From: Lepidurus packardi
Taxonomy: Eukaryota > Arthropoda > Branchiopoda > Notostraca > Triopsidae
Direction of reading: 5' to 3'
DNA length: 64,000 nucleotides
NCBI GenBank assembly: GCA_023053545.1
Contig: JAKZAN010000054.1
Location: forward strand, 248,001 to 312,000
This document shows positions 39,639 through 48,462 of this stretch, one piece after another; positions within the stretch are counted from its first letter, which is position 1, and each line of letters opens with the position of its first letter. The notes under the pieces are model-generated. The model did no database searches. It was not told where the DNA came from and worked only from the letters and a program-made list of their open reading frames with translations. Both the position numbers and the translations under genes were made by a program.

Positions 39639-41048
39639 ATGGAAGAACACAAAGCAGAAGATTTCAAGAGAGAATTAGGCTTGCTCGACGGCACAATGTT
39701 GGTAGTTGGATCCATGATTGGATCTGGAATTTTCATTGTCAGCTCTGATATGATTCGGCAAGTTGGAAGCGCAGGTTGGCTGCTGGCCATTTGGTTGCTA
39801 ACGGGATTGATCACAGTAATTGCAGCGGTGAGCTACGGCGAATTGAGCGCCATGTTTCCAAAAGCTGGCGGACAATATGTGTACCTGCAAGAGGCTTACG
39901 GCAAGCTAGTCGGGTTTTTGTATGGCTGGAGTTTCTTTGCGGTGATTCAAACAGGAACAATTGCGGCAGTTGGCGTCGCCTTTTCGAAATTTGCCGCCTA
40001 TATCGTCGAACCACTTAGTGAAAACAACATTTTATTTGAATTGGGCAGTTTCAAGTTGAGTGCCGCGCAAATTGTTTCGATTTTCACAATTATTTTCTTG
40101 ACGTATCTAAACAGCCGAGGTGTTAAAAACAGTAAAATATTACAGACTGTTTTAACGATTATCAAAATTTTGTCACTTCTTGGATTGATTGTTTTTGGTT
40201 TTATATTGGGTGCCAAATCTGAAATTTGGGATGCCAACTGGACGAACGGCTGGGCGACGCAAGCGCTTAATACGGATACTGGGTCTTGGCTTCCGATTAG
40301 CGGAACAGCTTTGATAACTGGAATTTCAGCGGCAATGGTAGGCTCGTTGTTTTCGAGTGATGCATGGAATGGTGTTACATTTATTGCTGGTGAGATCAAA
40401 AATCCGAAAAAGAATGTGGGCTTAAGCTTGTTCTTCGGAACCATGATTGTTAGTTTGATTTACATTTCAGCAAACATCATGTATTTGGCTGTTGTGCCAC
40501 TGAATGAGATTGCAAACGCACCGTCTGATCGGGTTGCAGTTGTGGCTTCACAATATATTTTTGGGAATATTGGTACACTGATTATTGCGCTTATGATTAT
40601 GGTTTCCACATTTGCGTGCAACAACGGCTTGATCATGGCCGGCGCTCGTGTTTATTATACCATGGCGAAAGATGGGTTGTTTTTTAAGAAAGCAGCGAAT
40701 CTAAACGCGGCAAGCGTTCCAGAATGGGCATTGTGGATGCAGTGCATTTGGGCATCGGCGTTGTGTTTGACTGGAAAATATGGCGACTTGCTTGATTTCG
40801 TGGTGATTATTGTTTTGATTTTTTACATCCTGACTATTTATGGTATTTTCAGATTGCGCCAAACAAGACCTGAAATAGAACGGCCTTATAAAGCATTCGG
40901 GTATCCGTTTTTGCCAATGTTGTATATTTTGATTGCCAGCGCACTTTCGGTTGCATTGCTGGTAACGAAGACCAATACTTGTGGCTGGGGCGTTTTGATT
41001 ATGTTGATTGGAATTCCGATTTATTATATCTCTAAACCGAAATCATAA
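39639..41048 (+). CDS. APC-superfamily amino-acid permease
   Basis: Inner-membrane transporter of 469 residues with about 12 hydrophobic segments. TM1 carries the unwound-helix motif GSMIGSGIFI of the amino acid-polyamine-organocation superfamily, and a further family segment reads SYGELSAMFPKAGGQYVYL. The substrate is an amino acid by family, which one is not visible. ATG 39639 is preferred; an upstream in-frame start at 39552 would place the aconitase terminator inside the coding region. It is followed by its own terminator. Confidence 0.88.
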   Translation: MEEHKAEDFKRELGLLDGTMLVVGSMIGSGIFIVSSDMIRQVGSAGWLLAIWLLTGLITVIAAVSYGELSAMFPKAGGQYVYLQEAYGKLVGFLYGWSFFAVIQTGTIAAVGVAFSKFAAYIVEPLSENNILFELGSFKLSAAQIVSIFTIIFLTYLNSRGVKNSKILQTVLTIIKILSLLGLIVFGFILGAKSEIWDANWTNGWATQALNTDTGSWLPISGTALITGISAAMVGSLFSSDAWNGVTFIAGEIKNPKKNVGLSLFFGTMIVSLIYISANIMYLAVVPLNEIANAPSDRVAVVASQYIFGNIGTLIIALMIMVSTFACNNGLIMAGARVYYTMAKDGLFFKKAANLNAASVPEWALWMQCIWASALCLTGKYGDLLDFVVIIVLIFYILTIYGIFRLRQTRPEIERPYKAFGYPFLPMLYILIASALSVALLVTKTNTCGWGVLIMLIGIPIYYISKPKS

Positions 41049-41054
41049 ATTTAA

Positions 41055-41090
41055 TAACCGCCTTTTTCTTTTAAAAGGCGGTTTTTTTTT
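41055..41090 (+). terminator. Terminator after the amino-acid permease
   Basis: AACCGCCTTTT and AAAAGGCGGTT make an 11-bp stem with a short loop and a long T run. Confidence 0.9.
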
Positions 41091-41150
41091 GAAAATGTTC
41101 TGGCAATTTGCGTCGGTCGATTTTAATCTGAATCACGAATATTTACGGAA

Positions 41151-41232
41151 TGCCGCGTTAGGGATTGAAGCGGAAATCCTTTTTGTAGCGCAGCGGAAAA
41201 AAGATTGCAGCGAAAAGCCCGCCCGAACGCCA
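41151..41232 (+). repeat. Intergenic repeat family A, copy 4
   Basis: Starts TGCCGCGTTAGGGATTGAAG and shares about 38 identical bases with copy 3 (GGAAATCC through AAAGATTGCA), then AAAAGCCCG. It lies between convergent genes and is non-coding. Confidence 0.8.
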
Positions 41233-41261
41233 TAATGTTTTTTATAGCGGTACTTTAATTC

Positions 41262-41297
41262 AAAAAAAAATCCGCACTTGTTTCGAAGTGCGGATTA
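41262..41297 (-). terminator. Terminator of the GAPDH gene
   Basis: AATCCGCACTT and the complementary AAGTGCGGATT enclose a short loop; the run of A on the plus strand is a T run in the direction of the minus-strand gene. Confidence 0.85.
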
Positions 41298-41318
41298 AAT
41301 GGAATTTGAGTTTGCCTA

Positions 41319-42770
41319 CTAGTAGTACGTGTAGCGTCTTACTTTAGCAACATATTTGGCCAAGCGAATTACTTGGTGGCTGTAGCCGTATTCGTTGTCA
41401 TACCACACATACAGTACGATATTTTTACCATCGGCTGATACGATTGTCGCGTTGCTATCGAAAATTGAAGGTGCTGAAGTGCCCACGATATCAGAAGAAA
41501 CAAGCTCGTTGTTGAGCGAATATTTGATTTGTTCAACCAAATCGCCTTCCAAAGCGTATTGCTTCATGATGCTGTTGATTTCTTCGATCGAAGTTTCGCG
41601 GCCAACTTCCAAATTCAGAACGACTAATGAACCGTTTGGAACTGGCACTCGGATGGCATTCGACGTTAGTTTGCCGGCTAATGAAGGCAGTGCTTTCGCA
41701 ACTGCACTACCAGCGCCTGTTTCGGTAATAACCATATTTAGTGCTGCAGCACGGCCGCGGCGGTATTTTTTGTGCATGTTGTCGACCAAATTCTGATCGT
41801 TTGTGTAGGCGTGAATTGTTTCCAAATGGCCTTTCACGACGCCTAATGTGTCTTCAACGGCTTTCAAAATTGGTGTGATGGCATTGGTGGTGCAAGACGC
41901 TGCTGAGAAAATATCGACTTCGTCTGGGTTGTAATCGTTTTGATTGACGCCATGAACGATATTCGGCATGCCTTTTCCAGGTGCAGTTAAAAGTACTTTG
42001 TGCACACCTTTTGAGGTCAAATGTCGAGACAATGCTTCGCTTGTTGTGAAAGCGCCGGTATTGTCGATCAATAAAGCCTCGTCGATTCCGTATGTGGTAT
42101 AATCGATATCTTCGGGCGCATTGGCAGTGATTATGTGTACGGTTGTGCCGTTGATAATCAGTGCGTTGTTTTCCGGATCTGCCACAACTGAACCTTGGAA
42201 ATCACCGTGGATAGAGTCGTAACGCAACAAAGAAGCCCTTTTTTCCAAGCTCGATGCGTCGTTTTTATCACGTGTAACGATGGCGCGCAGTCTCAATTGA
42301 TCGCCGCGGCCTGTTTTCGACATTAATTCGCGCGCAAGCAAACGACCGATGCGTCCAAAACCATACAAAACGACATCTTTTGGCTTGTTGCTTTGTGAGT
42401 CTTTTGCATTTTTAAGTTTGTCGATTACGAATTCTTTCGTGTCGTTGTATTTTTGATCTTCTAAGAAATACTCGTAAGTAAGCTTGCCGATGTCCAATTT
42501 TGCAGGCGGCAAGTCTAAAGTTAGAATGGCTTTTGCAATTTCCACTGAATCGAAAACAGAAATGGGTTTGCCCACAAACTCGCCCGCGTATTCGTGCAGG
42601 TTGATGATGTCGCTCACATTTCGATCAAGTAGCTGATTTCGAAACAATACGATTTCGATTGATTTATCATACCACAGGTCGCTGATGATTTTAATAAATT
42701 CTACGCCTGCTCGCCTTCTGTCCGCTTGGTAAGAAAGCTCCTTTTCATAGGAAATTGTGTTAGTGCTCAT
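41319..42770 (-). CDS. gap: Glyceraldehyde-3-phosphate dehydrogenase with N-terminal extension
   Basis: Glycolytic/gluconeogenic enzyme that oxidises glyceraldehyde-3-phosphate with NAD(P) and phosphate. 483 residues against about 335 for the usual enzyme. The Rossmann motif YGFGRIGRLLAR begins near residue 135, the catalytic cysteine is Cys293 in SAASCTTN, and YDNEYGYSHQ closes the C-terminus. The first ~130 residues (RRRAGVEFIKIISDLWYDKSIE and onward) are helical and not part of the catalytic fold. I recall this long form as typical of flavobacteria. Monocistronic with its own terminator and promoter. The role of the extension is unknown. Confidence 0.93.
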   Translation of the reverse strand: MSTNTISYEKELSYQADRRRAGVEFIKIISDLWYDKSIEIVLFRNQLLDRNVSDIINLHEYAGEFVGKPISVFDSVEIAKAILTLDLPPAKLDIGKLTYEYFLEDQKYNDTKEFVIDKLKNAKDSQSNKPKDVVLYGFGRIGRLLARELMSKTGRGDQLRLRAIVTRDKNDASSLEKRASLLRYDSIHGDFQGSVVADPENNALIINGTTVHIITANAPEDIDYTTYGIDEALLIDNTGAFTTSEALSRHLTSKGVHKVLLTAPGKGMPNIVHGVNQNDYNPDEVDIFSAASCTTNAITPILKAVEDTLGVVKGHLETIHAYTNDQNLVDNMHKKYRRGRAAALNMVITETGAGSAVAKALPSLAGKLTSNAIRVPVPNGSLVVLNLEVGRETSIEEINSIMKQYALEGDLVEQIKYSLNNELVSSDIVGTSAPSIFDSNATIVSADGKNIVLYVWYDNEYGYSHQVIRLAKYVAKVRRYTYY

Positions 42771-42817
42771 TCAAAAAGAATTAAAAATTAGTGTGTTGTG
42801 TGATTTGTAATCTGGTG

Positions 42818-42848
42818 CAAAAGTATAGATTTCAAACGTTTTCGTAAA
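42818..42848 (-). promoter_or_regulatory. Promoter of the GAPDH gene
   Basis: On the minus strand TTTA (42848-42845), 19 bases, then TACTTTTG (42825-42818): one mismatch from TTTG-N19-TAnnTTTG, 47 bases before the start codon. Confidence 0.6.
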
Positions 42849-42872
42849 ATGTTTTAGGTTTTAATTATAAAT

Positions 42873-42899
42873 AAAAAAAGCCGGCGCATTGGCCGGCTT
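42873..42899 (-). terminator. Terminator of the HtrA gene
   Basis: AAGCCGGC (42878-42885) and GCCGGCTT (42892-42899) make an 8-bp perfect stem with a 6-base loop; the A run on its left is a T run in the minus-strand direction. Confidence 0.88.
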
Positions 42900-42917
42900 A
42901 ATTTAAGGTTATTCTTA

Positions 42918-44318
42918 CTAGATGATAATTCGGATTATTTGTCCGTTTTTATTAAGCATTTCGATATTGACACGTTGTTCCTCATCTTTAGTACTTAAGA
43001 AGCGGGATACTGATTCGATGTCGGTGGCTTTCACATTGTCAACACTCAAAATGATGTTTCCTTTTAGTTCATTATAATATGGACGTAAATTTTCATTTTT
43101 GATTTCTTTAATCCGCACGCCGTAGTTTATTTTAAGACGTTTTTTGTCGGCTGCATCAATTTCCTCTAGTTCCAAACCTTTATATTCTGCGCTAAAAAGT
43201 TCCGTTTTAGACAAAAATACAGGGACGGCAAGTGTTTTTCCGTCGCGCAGGAACGTAACTTGCACTTTGTCATTTGGCCTTTTGATGTTGATTACGCTTC
43301 TAAGATCAGCAAAGGTAGCAATCGGGTGATCGTCTAGTTTTGTGATTATATCGCCCTTTTTTAATCCTGCTTTCTCAGCGCCAGAATTTTTTGTCACTTT
43401 ACTGATGTAAAAGCCCTCGCTCTCGGATATTCCCAACTCTTTTGAAGCTTTACTGTTTAATTCACCACCTTCAACTCCAAGAATCCCGCGCTGCACATTC
43501 CCGAATTCCATAATGTCTTCGATGATTTTTCGGGTAATGTTCGACGGAACAGCGAAAGAATAACCTATGTAGGATCCAGTCATTGATGAAATCATGGTGT
43601 TGATTCCGATTAGCTCACCGTTCGTGTTCACCAAAGCACCGCCGCTATTTCCTGGATTCACCGCCGCATCAGTTTGGATGAAAGATTGCAGTCCGCTGCT
43701 GTCTAAATCTCTCGCTTTTGCAGATACAATTCCAGCTGTAACAGTCGAGTTTAGGTTGTACGGATTTCCGACAGCCAATACCCATTCGCCTACTTTCACA
43801 TTGTCTGAATTGGCAAAAGTTGTATAGGGTAGCTTGCCGCCAGCATCAATTTTTAGTAAAGCAATATCCATTTTCGAATCGGTTCCAATTAGTTTTGCTT
43901 TGTATACTTTCTTATTGTTTAATGTGATTTCGATGTTTGATGCGTCTTTTACAACATGGTTGTTGGTCACGATATAACCATCTTCTGAGATAATTACGCC
44001 AGAACCAGTTCCTATTTGTTCCTGTTGTTGCTGTCCACCACGAGAGCCGTAGAAGAATTCGAGCATCGGATTGGTAATTGTTCGGTATGACACGTTTTTG
44101 ACGTGTACCACATAATGTACCGCCTTGTCTGCGGCCTCAGTAAAATCGAGCATTTCTTTCGAAAGACCAACTGGCCTCGCGTAAGAAGCTGCAGGCGCTT
44201 CTGTGACAACGTTATTGCTATTGAAAACAGCATCGTCGGCAACAAAGAGCTTGTATGCGCCCAAAGTTGTGGCGCCACTCATCAAAGACACTAAAAATAA
44301 ACTTGAAAAATTTTTCAT
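42918..44318 (-). CDS. degP: Periplasmic serine protease/chaperone, Do/HtrA family
   Basis: Envelope quality-control protease. 466 residues. A hydrophobic N-terminal segment (LFLVSLMSGATTLGAYKLFV) exports or anchors it. The chymotrypsin-like domain has the full triad His121 (TNNHVV), Asp151 (SKMDIALL) and Ser225 (GNSGGAL). A PDZ domain follows at about 265-355 (EGFYISKV, GLKKGDIITKLD) and a second, degenerate one may fill the C-terminus. ATG 44318 is chosen; the in-frame start at 44414 would add a basic 32-residue stretch before the signal. It is divergent from dapF. Confidence 0.92.
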   Translation of the reverse strand: MKNFSSLFLVSLMSGATTLGAYKLFVADDAVFNSNNVVTEAPAASYARPVGLSKEMLDFTEAADKAVHYVVHVKNVSYRTITNPMLEFFYGSRGGQQQQEQIGTGSGVIISEDGYIVTNNHVVKDASNIEITLNNKKVYKAKLIGTDSKMDIALLKIDAGGKLPYTTFANSDNVKVGEWVLAVGNPYNLNSTVTAGIVSAKARDLDSSGLQSFIQTDAAVNPGNSGGALVNTNGELIGINTMISSMTGSYIGYSFAVPSNITRKIIEDIMEFGNVQRGILGVEGGELNSKASKELGISESEGFYISKVTKNSGAEKAGLKKGDIITKLDDHPIATFADLRSVINIKRPNDKVQVTFLRDGKTLAVPVFLSKTELFSAEYKGLELEEIDAADKKRLKINYGVRIKEIKNENLRPYYNELKGNIILSVDNVKATDIESVSRFLSTKDEEQRVNIEMLNKNGQIIRIII

Positions 44319-44423
44319 GGTTCTCAATATTTTATAAAATTTAAAACGTAAAATTATTAGTAATTTTATTTGTCGATTACGCTTTAACGCACGTTTAACA
44401 ATCAAAACATACATTAATTATTG

Positions 44424-44431
44424 TACTTTTG
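44424..44431 (+). promoter_or_regulatory. -7-like element upstream of dapF
   Basis: TACTTTTG fits TAnnTTTG and is 19 bases before the dapF start. No clear -33 element. Confidence 0.35.
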
Positions 44432-44450
44432 ATTATCTTATTCGCAACTG

Positions 44451-45236
44451 ATGATATTTACGTTTTATAAATACCAAGGCACAGGCAACGACTTCGTTAT
44501 GGTTGATAATCGCAGTGACCTTTTCCCCAAAAATAATACCAATTTGATTAAAAAATTATGTGACCGTCGTTTTGGCATTGGGGCAGACGGTTTAATTTTA
44601 CTTGAATTAGCCGATGGTTATGATTTTCGAATGGTTTATTACAATTCAGATGGAAATCAGAGTTCGATGTGTGGCAATGGTGGAAGATGTTTGGTGGCTT
44701 TTGCTGCTAAATTAGGCATTATTGCTACCGAAGCTCATTTTATTGCTGCTGACGGACCGCATCAGGCTGTTGTTAAAAACGATCTGATTTCTCTGCAAAT
44801 GATGGATGTTGCAACAATAGAAGCGCGGCGCAACGATTTTTTTCTAAACACTGGTTCTCCTCATCATGTTGCTCTTACCGCAAATCTGGATTCACTTGAT
44901 GTTAAGGTCGAGGGCGCAAAAATTCGGTATGGCATATATGGTGAAAGCGGCAGTAACGTGAATTTCGTCAGACAAGACGCTGCTGACATTTTTTCAGTTC
45001 GAACCTATGAAAGGGGAGTGGAAGACGAAACATTTTCGTGCGGAACTGGGGTTACAGCTGTGGCGATTGCGATGTATTTTGCCAAGCAAACAAATGCAAA
45101 AAGCCTATCATTAAATACACCTGGGGGCACGCTTCAAGTTTCATTTGAGGTCAATGAAGGCCACTTCACGAATGTCATGCTAACGGGGCCGGCCAATTTT
45201 GTGTTTCAAACCACAATAGACGTTTCAATATGGTAA
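44451..45236 (+). CDS. dapF: Diaminopimelate epimerase
   Basis: Converts LL- to meso-diaminopimelate for lysine and peptidoglycan synthesis. 261 residues, normal for the family. The two catalytic cysteines are Cys74 (SSMCGNGGRC) and Cys197 (ETFSCGTGVTA), and the N-terminus has the conserved YQGTGNDFVMVDN. It overlaps the next gene by 7 bases and starts a run of envelope-related genes. Confidence 0.95.
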   Translation: MIFTFYKYQGTGNDFVMVDNRSDLFPKNNTNLIKKLCDRRFGIGADGLILLELADGYDFRMVYYNSDGNQSSMCGNGGRCLVAFAAKLGIIATEAHFIAADGPHQAVVKNDLISLQMMDVATIEARRNDFFLNTGSPHHVALTANLDSLDVKVEGAKIRYGIYGESGSNVNFVRQDAADIFSVRTYERGVEDETFSCGTGVTAVAIAMYFAKQTNAKSLSLNTPGGTLQVSFEVNEGHFTNVMLTGPANFVFQTTIDVSIW

Positions 45237-45766
45237 CATTAACTGGATCATCGGTTTATTTGCGTGCTTTGGAACCTGAAGATCTGGATTTCGTGCATTG
45301 TCTAGAAAATGATGAATTAATTTGGGAAGTTAGCAACACGCAAACCCCTTATAGTCGATTTTTGATTCGCGAGTACCTCGAAAATGCGCATAAAGACATC
45401 TATGAAGCCAAACAACTAAGATTGGCAATTTGCGAGATTGGCCATTTCGGAGCTATTGGATTGATTGATTTGTTTGATTTTGATCCACGGCACCGTCGCG
45501 CAGGCGTTGGTATCGTAATTCAACACGACAAAAATCGGACTAATGGCTTTGGCTCCGAAGCTTTAAATTTAATTGTGGCATTCGCTTTTAAGCAACTAAA
45601 CTTACATCAACTGTATGCAAACATAGGCAGTGATAATCATGCAAGTGTGCGGCTTTTTACTAAATTTGGCTTTGAAAAAATTGGCGTTAAAAAAGATTGG
45701 AACTTGCTTAATGGTTCCTTTCACGACGAAGCGTTTTTTCAATTAATTAACCCATCAAAAATCTAA
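45230..45766 (+). CDS. GNAT-family N-acetyltransferase (RimJ/RimL-like)
   Basis: 178-residue acetyl-CoA-dependent transferase. The sequence begins VYLRALEPEDLDF, has the acetyl-CoA loop region HRRAGVGIVI and NGFGSEALNL around 95-120, and ends with the LHQLYANIGSDNHASVRLFTKFGF segment typical of the RimJ/RimL group. The ATG lies inside the 3' end of dapF. The substrate is not known. Confidence 0.85.
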   Translation: MVTLTGSSVYLRALEPEDLDFVHCLENDELIWEVSNTQTPYSRFLIREYLENAHKDIYEAKQLRLAICEIGHFGAIGLIDLFDFDPRHRRAGVGIVIQHDKNRTNGFGSEALNLIVAFAFKQLNLHQLYANIGSDNHASVRLFTKFGFEKIGVKKDWNLLNGSFHDEAFFQLINPSKI

Positions 45767-45770
45767 TATT

Positions 45771-46811
45771 TTGAATACAAAAAAAGTTATAGGGATAGCA
45801 TCAGTATTGGTGATTTCTATTTTAATTGTTTATGGATACTTGTTGTATAGAGATATTTTCTCTGCAAATACAAAATTTAATGAAAAGGAAATTTATGTAA
45901 CAGTTCCCACAAACGCAACCTTCGAACAAGTTCAAACCATTATGTTGCCGCTTCTGGAAAGTTTCGAGAAATTTGATGCGGTTGCAGATAAGAAGTCGTA
46001 TAAGCAAAATGTTAAATCAGGGCGTTTCTTGTTGAAAAAGGGAATGAATAGCAACGAAATTGTAAATGCTCTTCGACAAAATATACCGGTTAACCTTGCT
46101 TTCAATAATCAAGAAAGGCTGGAAGATTTTGCTGGTCGGATTGGCGCACAAATTGAAGCCGATAGTACTTCGCTTATGGGCGCTTTCACCGACGAAAATT
46201 TTTTAAAAGAAAATGGCTTCACGTCAGAAAACATACTTTGTATGTTTGTTCCCAACTCGTATGAGTTCTTTTGGAATACTTCTGCGGAAAAATTCCGAGA
46301 CAAAATGGCTAAGGAATATACTAAATTTTGGACTGAAGAACGTCTTAACAAAGCAAAAGATTTGGGACTTTCGCCAATTCAAGTTTCTATTTTAGCTTCG
46401 ATAGTACACAAGGAAACGGTCAAAAAAGACGAAAGACCTCGGGTTGCAGGTGTCTATTTGAATAGGCTGAATACAGGTATGAAGCTTGAAGCCGATCCCA
46501 CTGTAATTTATGCAGTAAAAAAATTAGATAACGATTTCACAAAAGTCATTAAAAGGGTTTTGTATCGGGATTTGGAACGAGATTCTCCTTATAATACTTA
46601 TAAGTATGAAGGCCTTCCGCCAGGGCCAATCGCAATGCCAGATATCACGGCACTTGATGCAGTGCTCAACCCTGAAAAGCATAGTTTCATATATTTCTGC
46701 GCCAGCGTAACAAATTTCGGATACCATGAGTTTGCCGTAACTTCCGCTCAGCACGAGGCAAATAGGCAGAAATATGTCGCCTGGATTAGCGCACAAGGTA
46801 TTAGAAGGTAA
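45771..46811 (+). CDS. mltG: Endolytic transglycosylase MltG
   Basis: Inner-membrane lytic transglycosylase that cuts nascent glycan strands and sets their length. 346 residues with one TM segment (about 5-25), a LysM-like domain, and the YceG catalytic domain: ASIVHKETVKKDERPRVAG containing the catalytic Glu, NRLNTGMKLEADPTVIYA, and SPYNTYKYEGLPPGPI. The start is TTG at 45771, four bases after the previous stop; no ATG gives the TM segment. Its stop overlaps the next ATG. Confidence 0.93.
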   Translation: MNTKKVIGIASVLVISILIVYGYLLYRDIFSANTKFNEKEIYVTVPTNATFEQVQTIMLPLLESFEKFDAVADKKSYKQNVKSGRFLLKKGMNSNEIVNALRQNIPVNLAFNNQERLEDFAGRIGAQIEADSTSLMGAFTDENFLKENGFTSENILCMFVPNSYEFFWNTSAEKFRDKMAKEYTKFWTEERLNKAKDLGLSPIQVSILASIVHKETVKKDERPRVAGVYLNRLNTGMKLEADPTVIYAVKKLDNDFTKVIKRVLYRDLERDSPYNTYKYEGLPPGPIAMPDITALDAVLNPEKHSFIYFCASVTNFGYHEFAVTSAQHEANRQKYVAWISAQGIRR

Positions 46812-47716
46812 TGAAACGTTTCTTAATCTTATCTTTTTTGGTCGTATCAGGACAAATTTTTGCCCAAAATTTGGACATGGTCTTAAAACCTGCAGATTCG
46901 CTTCGTCCAAAACGGCTGTATGCTATGCTGGCTACCGAAAGTGTCGTTGCTGGTTTGGCGTTGTATAGTGCTAATAAGGTCTATAATACCGATTATACAC
47001 GAACAGGCTTTCATACCACTAATGATAACGGCGAATGGCTTCAGATGGATAAGTTCGGACATGGTTTTATGAGTTATCATGCAAGTCGTCTAACGACTGA
47101 CGGCCTGTTGTGGAGTGGCGCTTCGCCAAGGCAAGCTGCTATTTTGGGGACTTCAATCGGCTTTCTGTTGGTTTCTGCATTCGAAATTTTTGATGGATAT
47201 GCAAGTACTTCGGGCGCATCCCTTACAGACGTTGCTGCCAATACCGCGGGATCGGCGCTCTATTTGTCGCAGGAGTTATTATGGAAGGAGCAGCGAATCA
47301 CACCAAAATTCTCTTTTCACCATACGGTTTATGCCTCAGCGCGACCGAAAGAGTTGGGGTCAAATGCTATAGGTCAGATTTTTAAAGATTATAATGGTCA
47401 AACATATTGGTTTAGCGCCAATATTAATTCCTTTTTTAAAAATGAAACGATTCCCGCTTGGCTAAATATCGCTTTTGGATATGGCGCCCAAGGAATGATA
47501 ACGGCCAATGACGACTTTGTAAACACTTTGTTTTTGCCTGAATCAAAAAGATATCGACAATTTTACTGTAGTTTTGATGTTAATTTATTAAAAATTAAAA
47601 CCCAATCGCACTTGCTAAAAACGGTTTTTTCAGTTTTCAATACGATAAAAATTCCGGCTCCGGCGCTGGAAATCAACGGAAAAGGGATTGTTAAATTTCA
47701 TGCAATTCACTTTTAG
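46811..47716 (+). CDS. DUF2279 family envelope protein
   Basis: 301 residues with a signal peptide (LILSFLVVSGQIFAQ). The family core has the pattern DKFGHGFMSYHASRL near 75-90 and EIFDGYASTSGASLTDVAANTAG near 120-145, with hydrophobic stretches suggesting membrane contact. Function of the family is unknown. Start overlaps the mltG stop by one base, so the two are translationally coupled. This suggests an envelope role. Confidence 0.8.
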   Translation: MKRFLILSFLVVSGQIFAQNLDMVLKPADSLRPKRLYAMLATESVVAGLALYSANKVYNTDYTRTGFHTTNDNGEWLQMDKFGHGFMSYHASRLTTDGLLWSGASPRQAAILGTSIGFLLVSAFEIFDGYASTSGASLTDVAANTAGSALYLSQELLWKEQRITPKFSFHHTVYASARPKELGSNAIGQIFKDYNGQTYWFSANINSFFKNETIPAWLNIAFGYGAQGMITANDDFVNTLFLPESKRYRQFYCSFDVNLLKIKTQSHLLKTVFSVFNTIKIPAPALEINGKGIVKFHAIHF

Positions 47717-47758
47717 AAAACTTTAACTAGTTGAAAATCAGCTTTAAATATTTTGTTG

Positions 47759-47766
47759 TATATTTG
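47759..47766 (+). promoter_or_regulatory. -7 element upstream of the lysozyme-like gene
   Basis: TATATTTG fits TAnnTTTG and lies 48 bases before the start codon. A TTG occurs upstream, but at 25 bases rather than 19. Confidence 0.45.
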
Positions 47767-47814
47767 TCAGGTAGAAATTTCCTTACGGTGACAGGGTAGG
47801 AAGAAAATCACAGC

Positions 47815-48462
47815 ATGATTAAAAAATGGATATATTATACTTCAGTTACAGCGCTAATTGCTTTTTTAAGTTTTAGTTTTAGACCAGCTCAAACAGATTA
47901 CGACTGGTTTTTATTAGATGAGAATGTAGAATTGCTATATTCTTTTCCCTCCCAAAATTCAGATGACTATGCTGAATTTATTTCGGAACACAACGTTCCT
48001 TTCACCGGAAAATATTTTATTGGATATAAAGAAGCACTTGCTTATCGTGAGTCGCGTGGAAAATATTCGCAAGTAAGCGTTAATGGTTACTTGGGCAAAT
48101 ATCAATTTGGACCCGAGGCATTGCGCAGTATCGGTGTTCGTGACAGTAGCGCCTTCATCCAAAATCCAAAATTGCAGGAACGTGCATTTGTGGCATTATT
48201 GGCTAAAAACAAATGGATTTTGAGAGATGAAATTGAACGGTATTCGGGTAAAATAATCGGCGGTATTGTGGTTACAGAATCTGGAATATTAGCTGCAGCC
48301 CACCTTGGCGGAGCAGGATCAGTGAAGAAGTTTTTTAAGACAAACGGTAAAAATCCTTTTAAGGATGGAAACGGGACTTCAATTAAAACCTACATGAAAC
48401 GATTTGCGGGCTATGAAACATCTGCAATTAGAGCAGATAATAATCCGCGCGTATTACTTTAA
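47815..48462 (+). CDS. Lysozyme-like (SLT-fold) exported protein
   Basis: 215 residues with a hydrophobic N-terminal segment (about 5-23) for export. From residue 70 it has the lytic-transglycosylase-like pattern EALAYRESRGKYSQVSVNGYLGKYQFGPEAL, in which Glu79 is in the catalytic position, followed by the AHLGGAGSVKKF segment. It probably cleaves or binds peptidoglycan. It is downstream of mltG and dapF but has its own likely promoter. The family is clear at the fold level only. Confidence 0.75.
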   Translation: MIKKWIYYTSVTALIAFLSFSFRPAQTDYDWFLLDENVELLYSFPSQNSDDYAEFISEHNVPFTGKYFIGYKEALAYRESRGKYSQVSVNGYLGKYQFGPEALRSIGVRDSSAFIQNPKLQERAFVALLAKNKWILRDEIERYSGKIIGGIVVTESGILAAAHLGGAGSVKKFFKTNGKNPFKDGNGTSIKTYMKRFAGYETSAIRADNNPRVLL

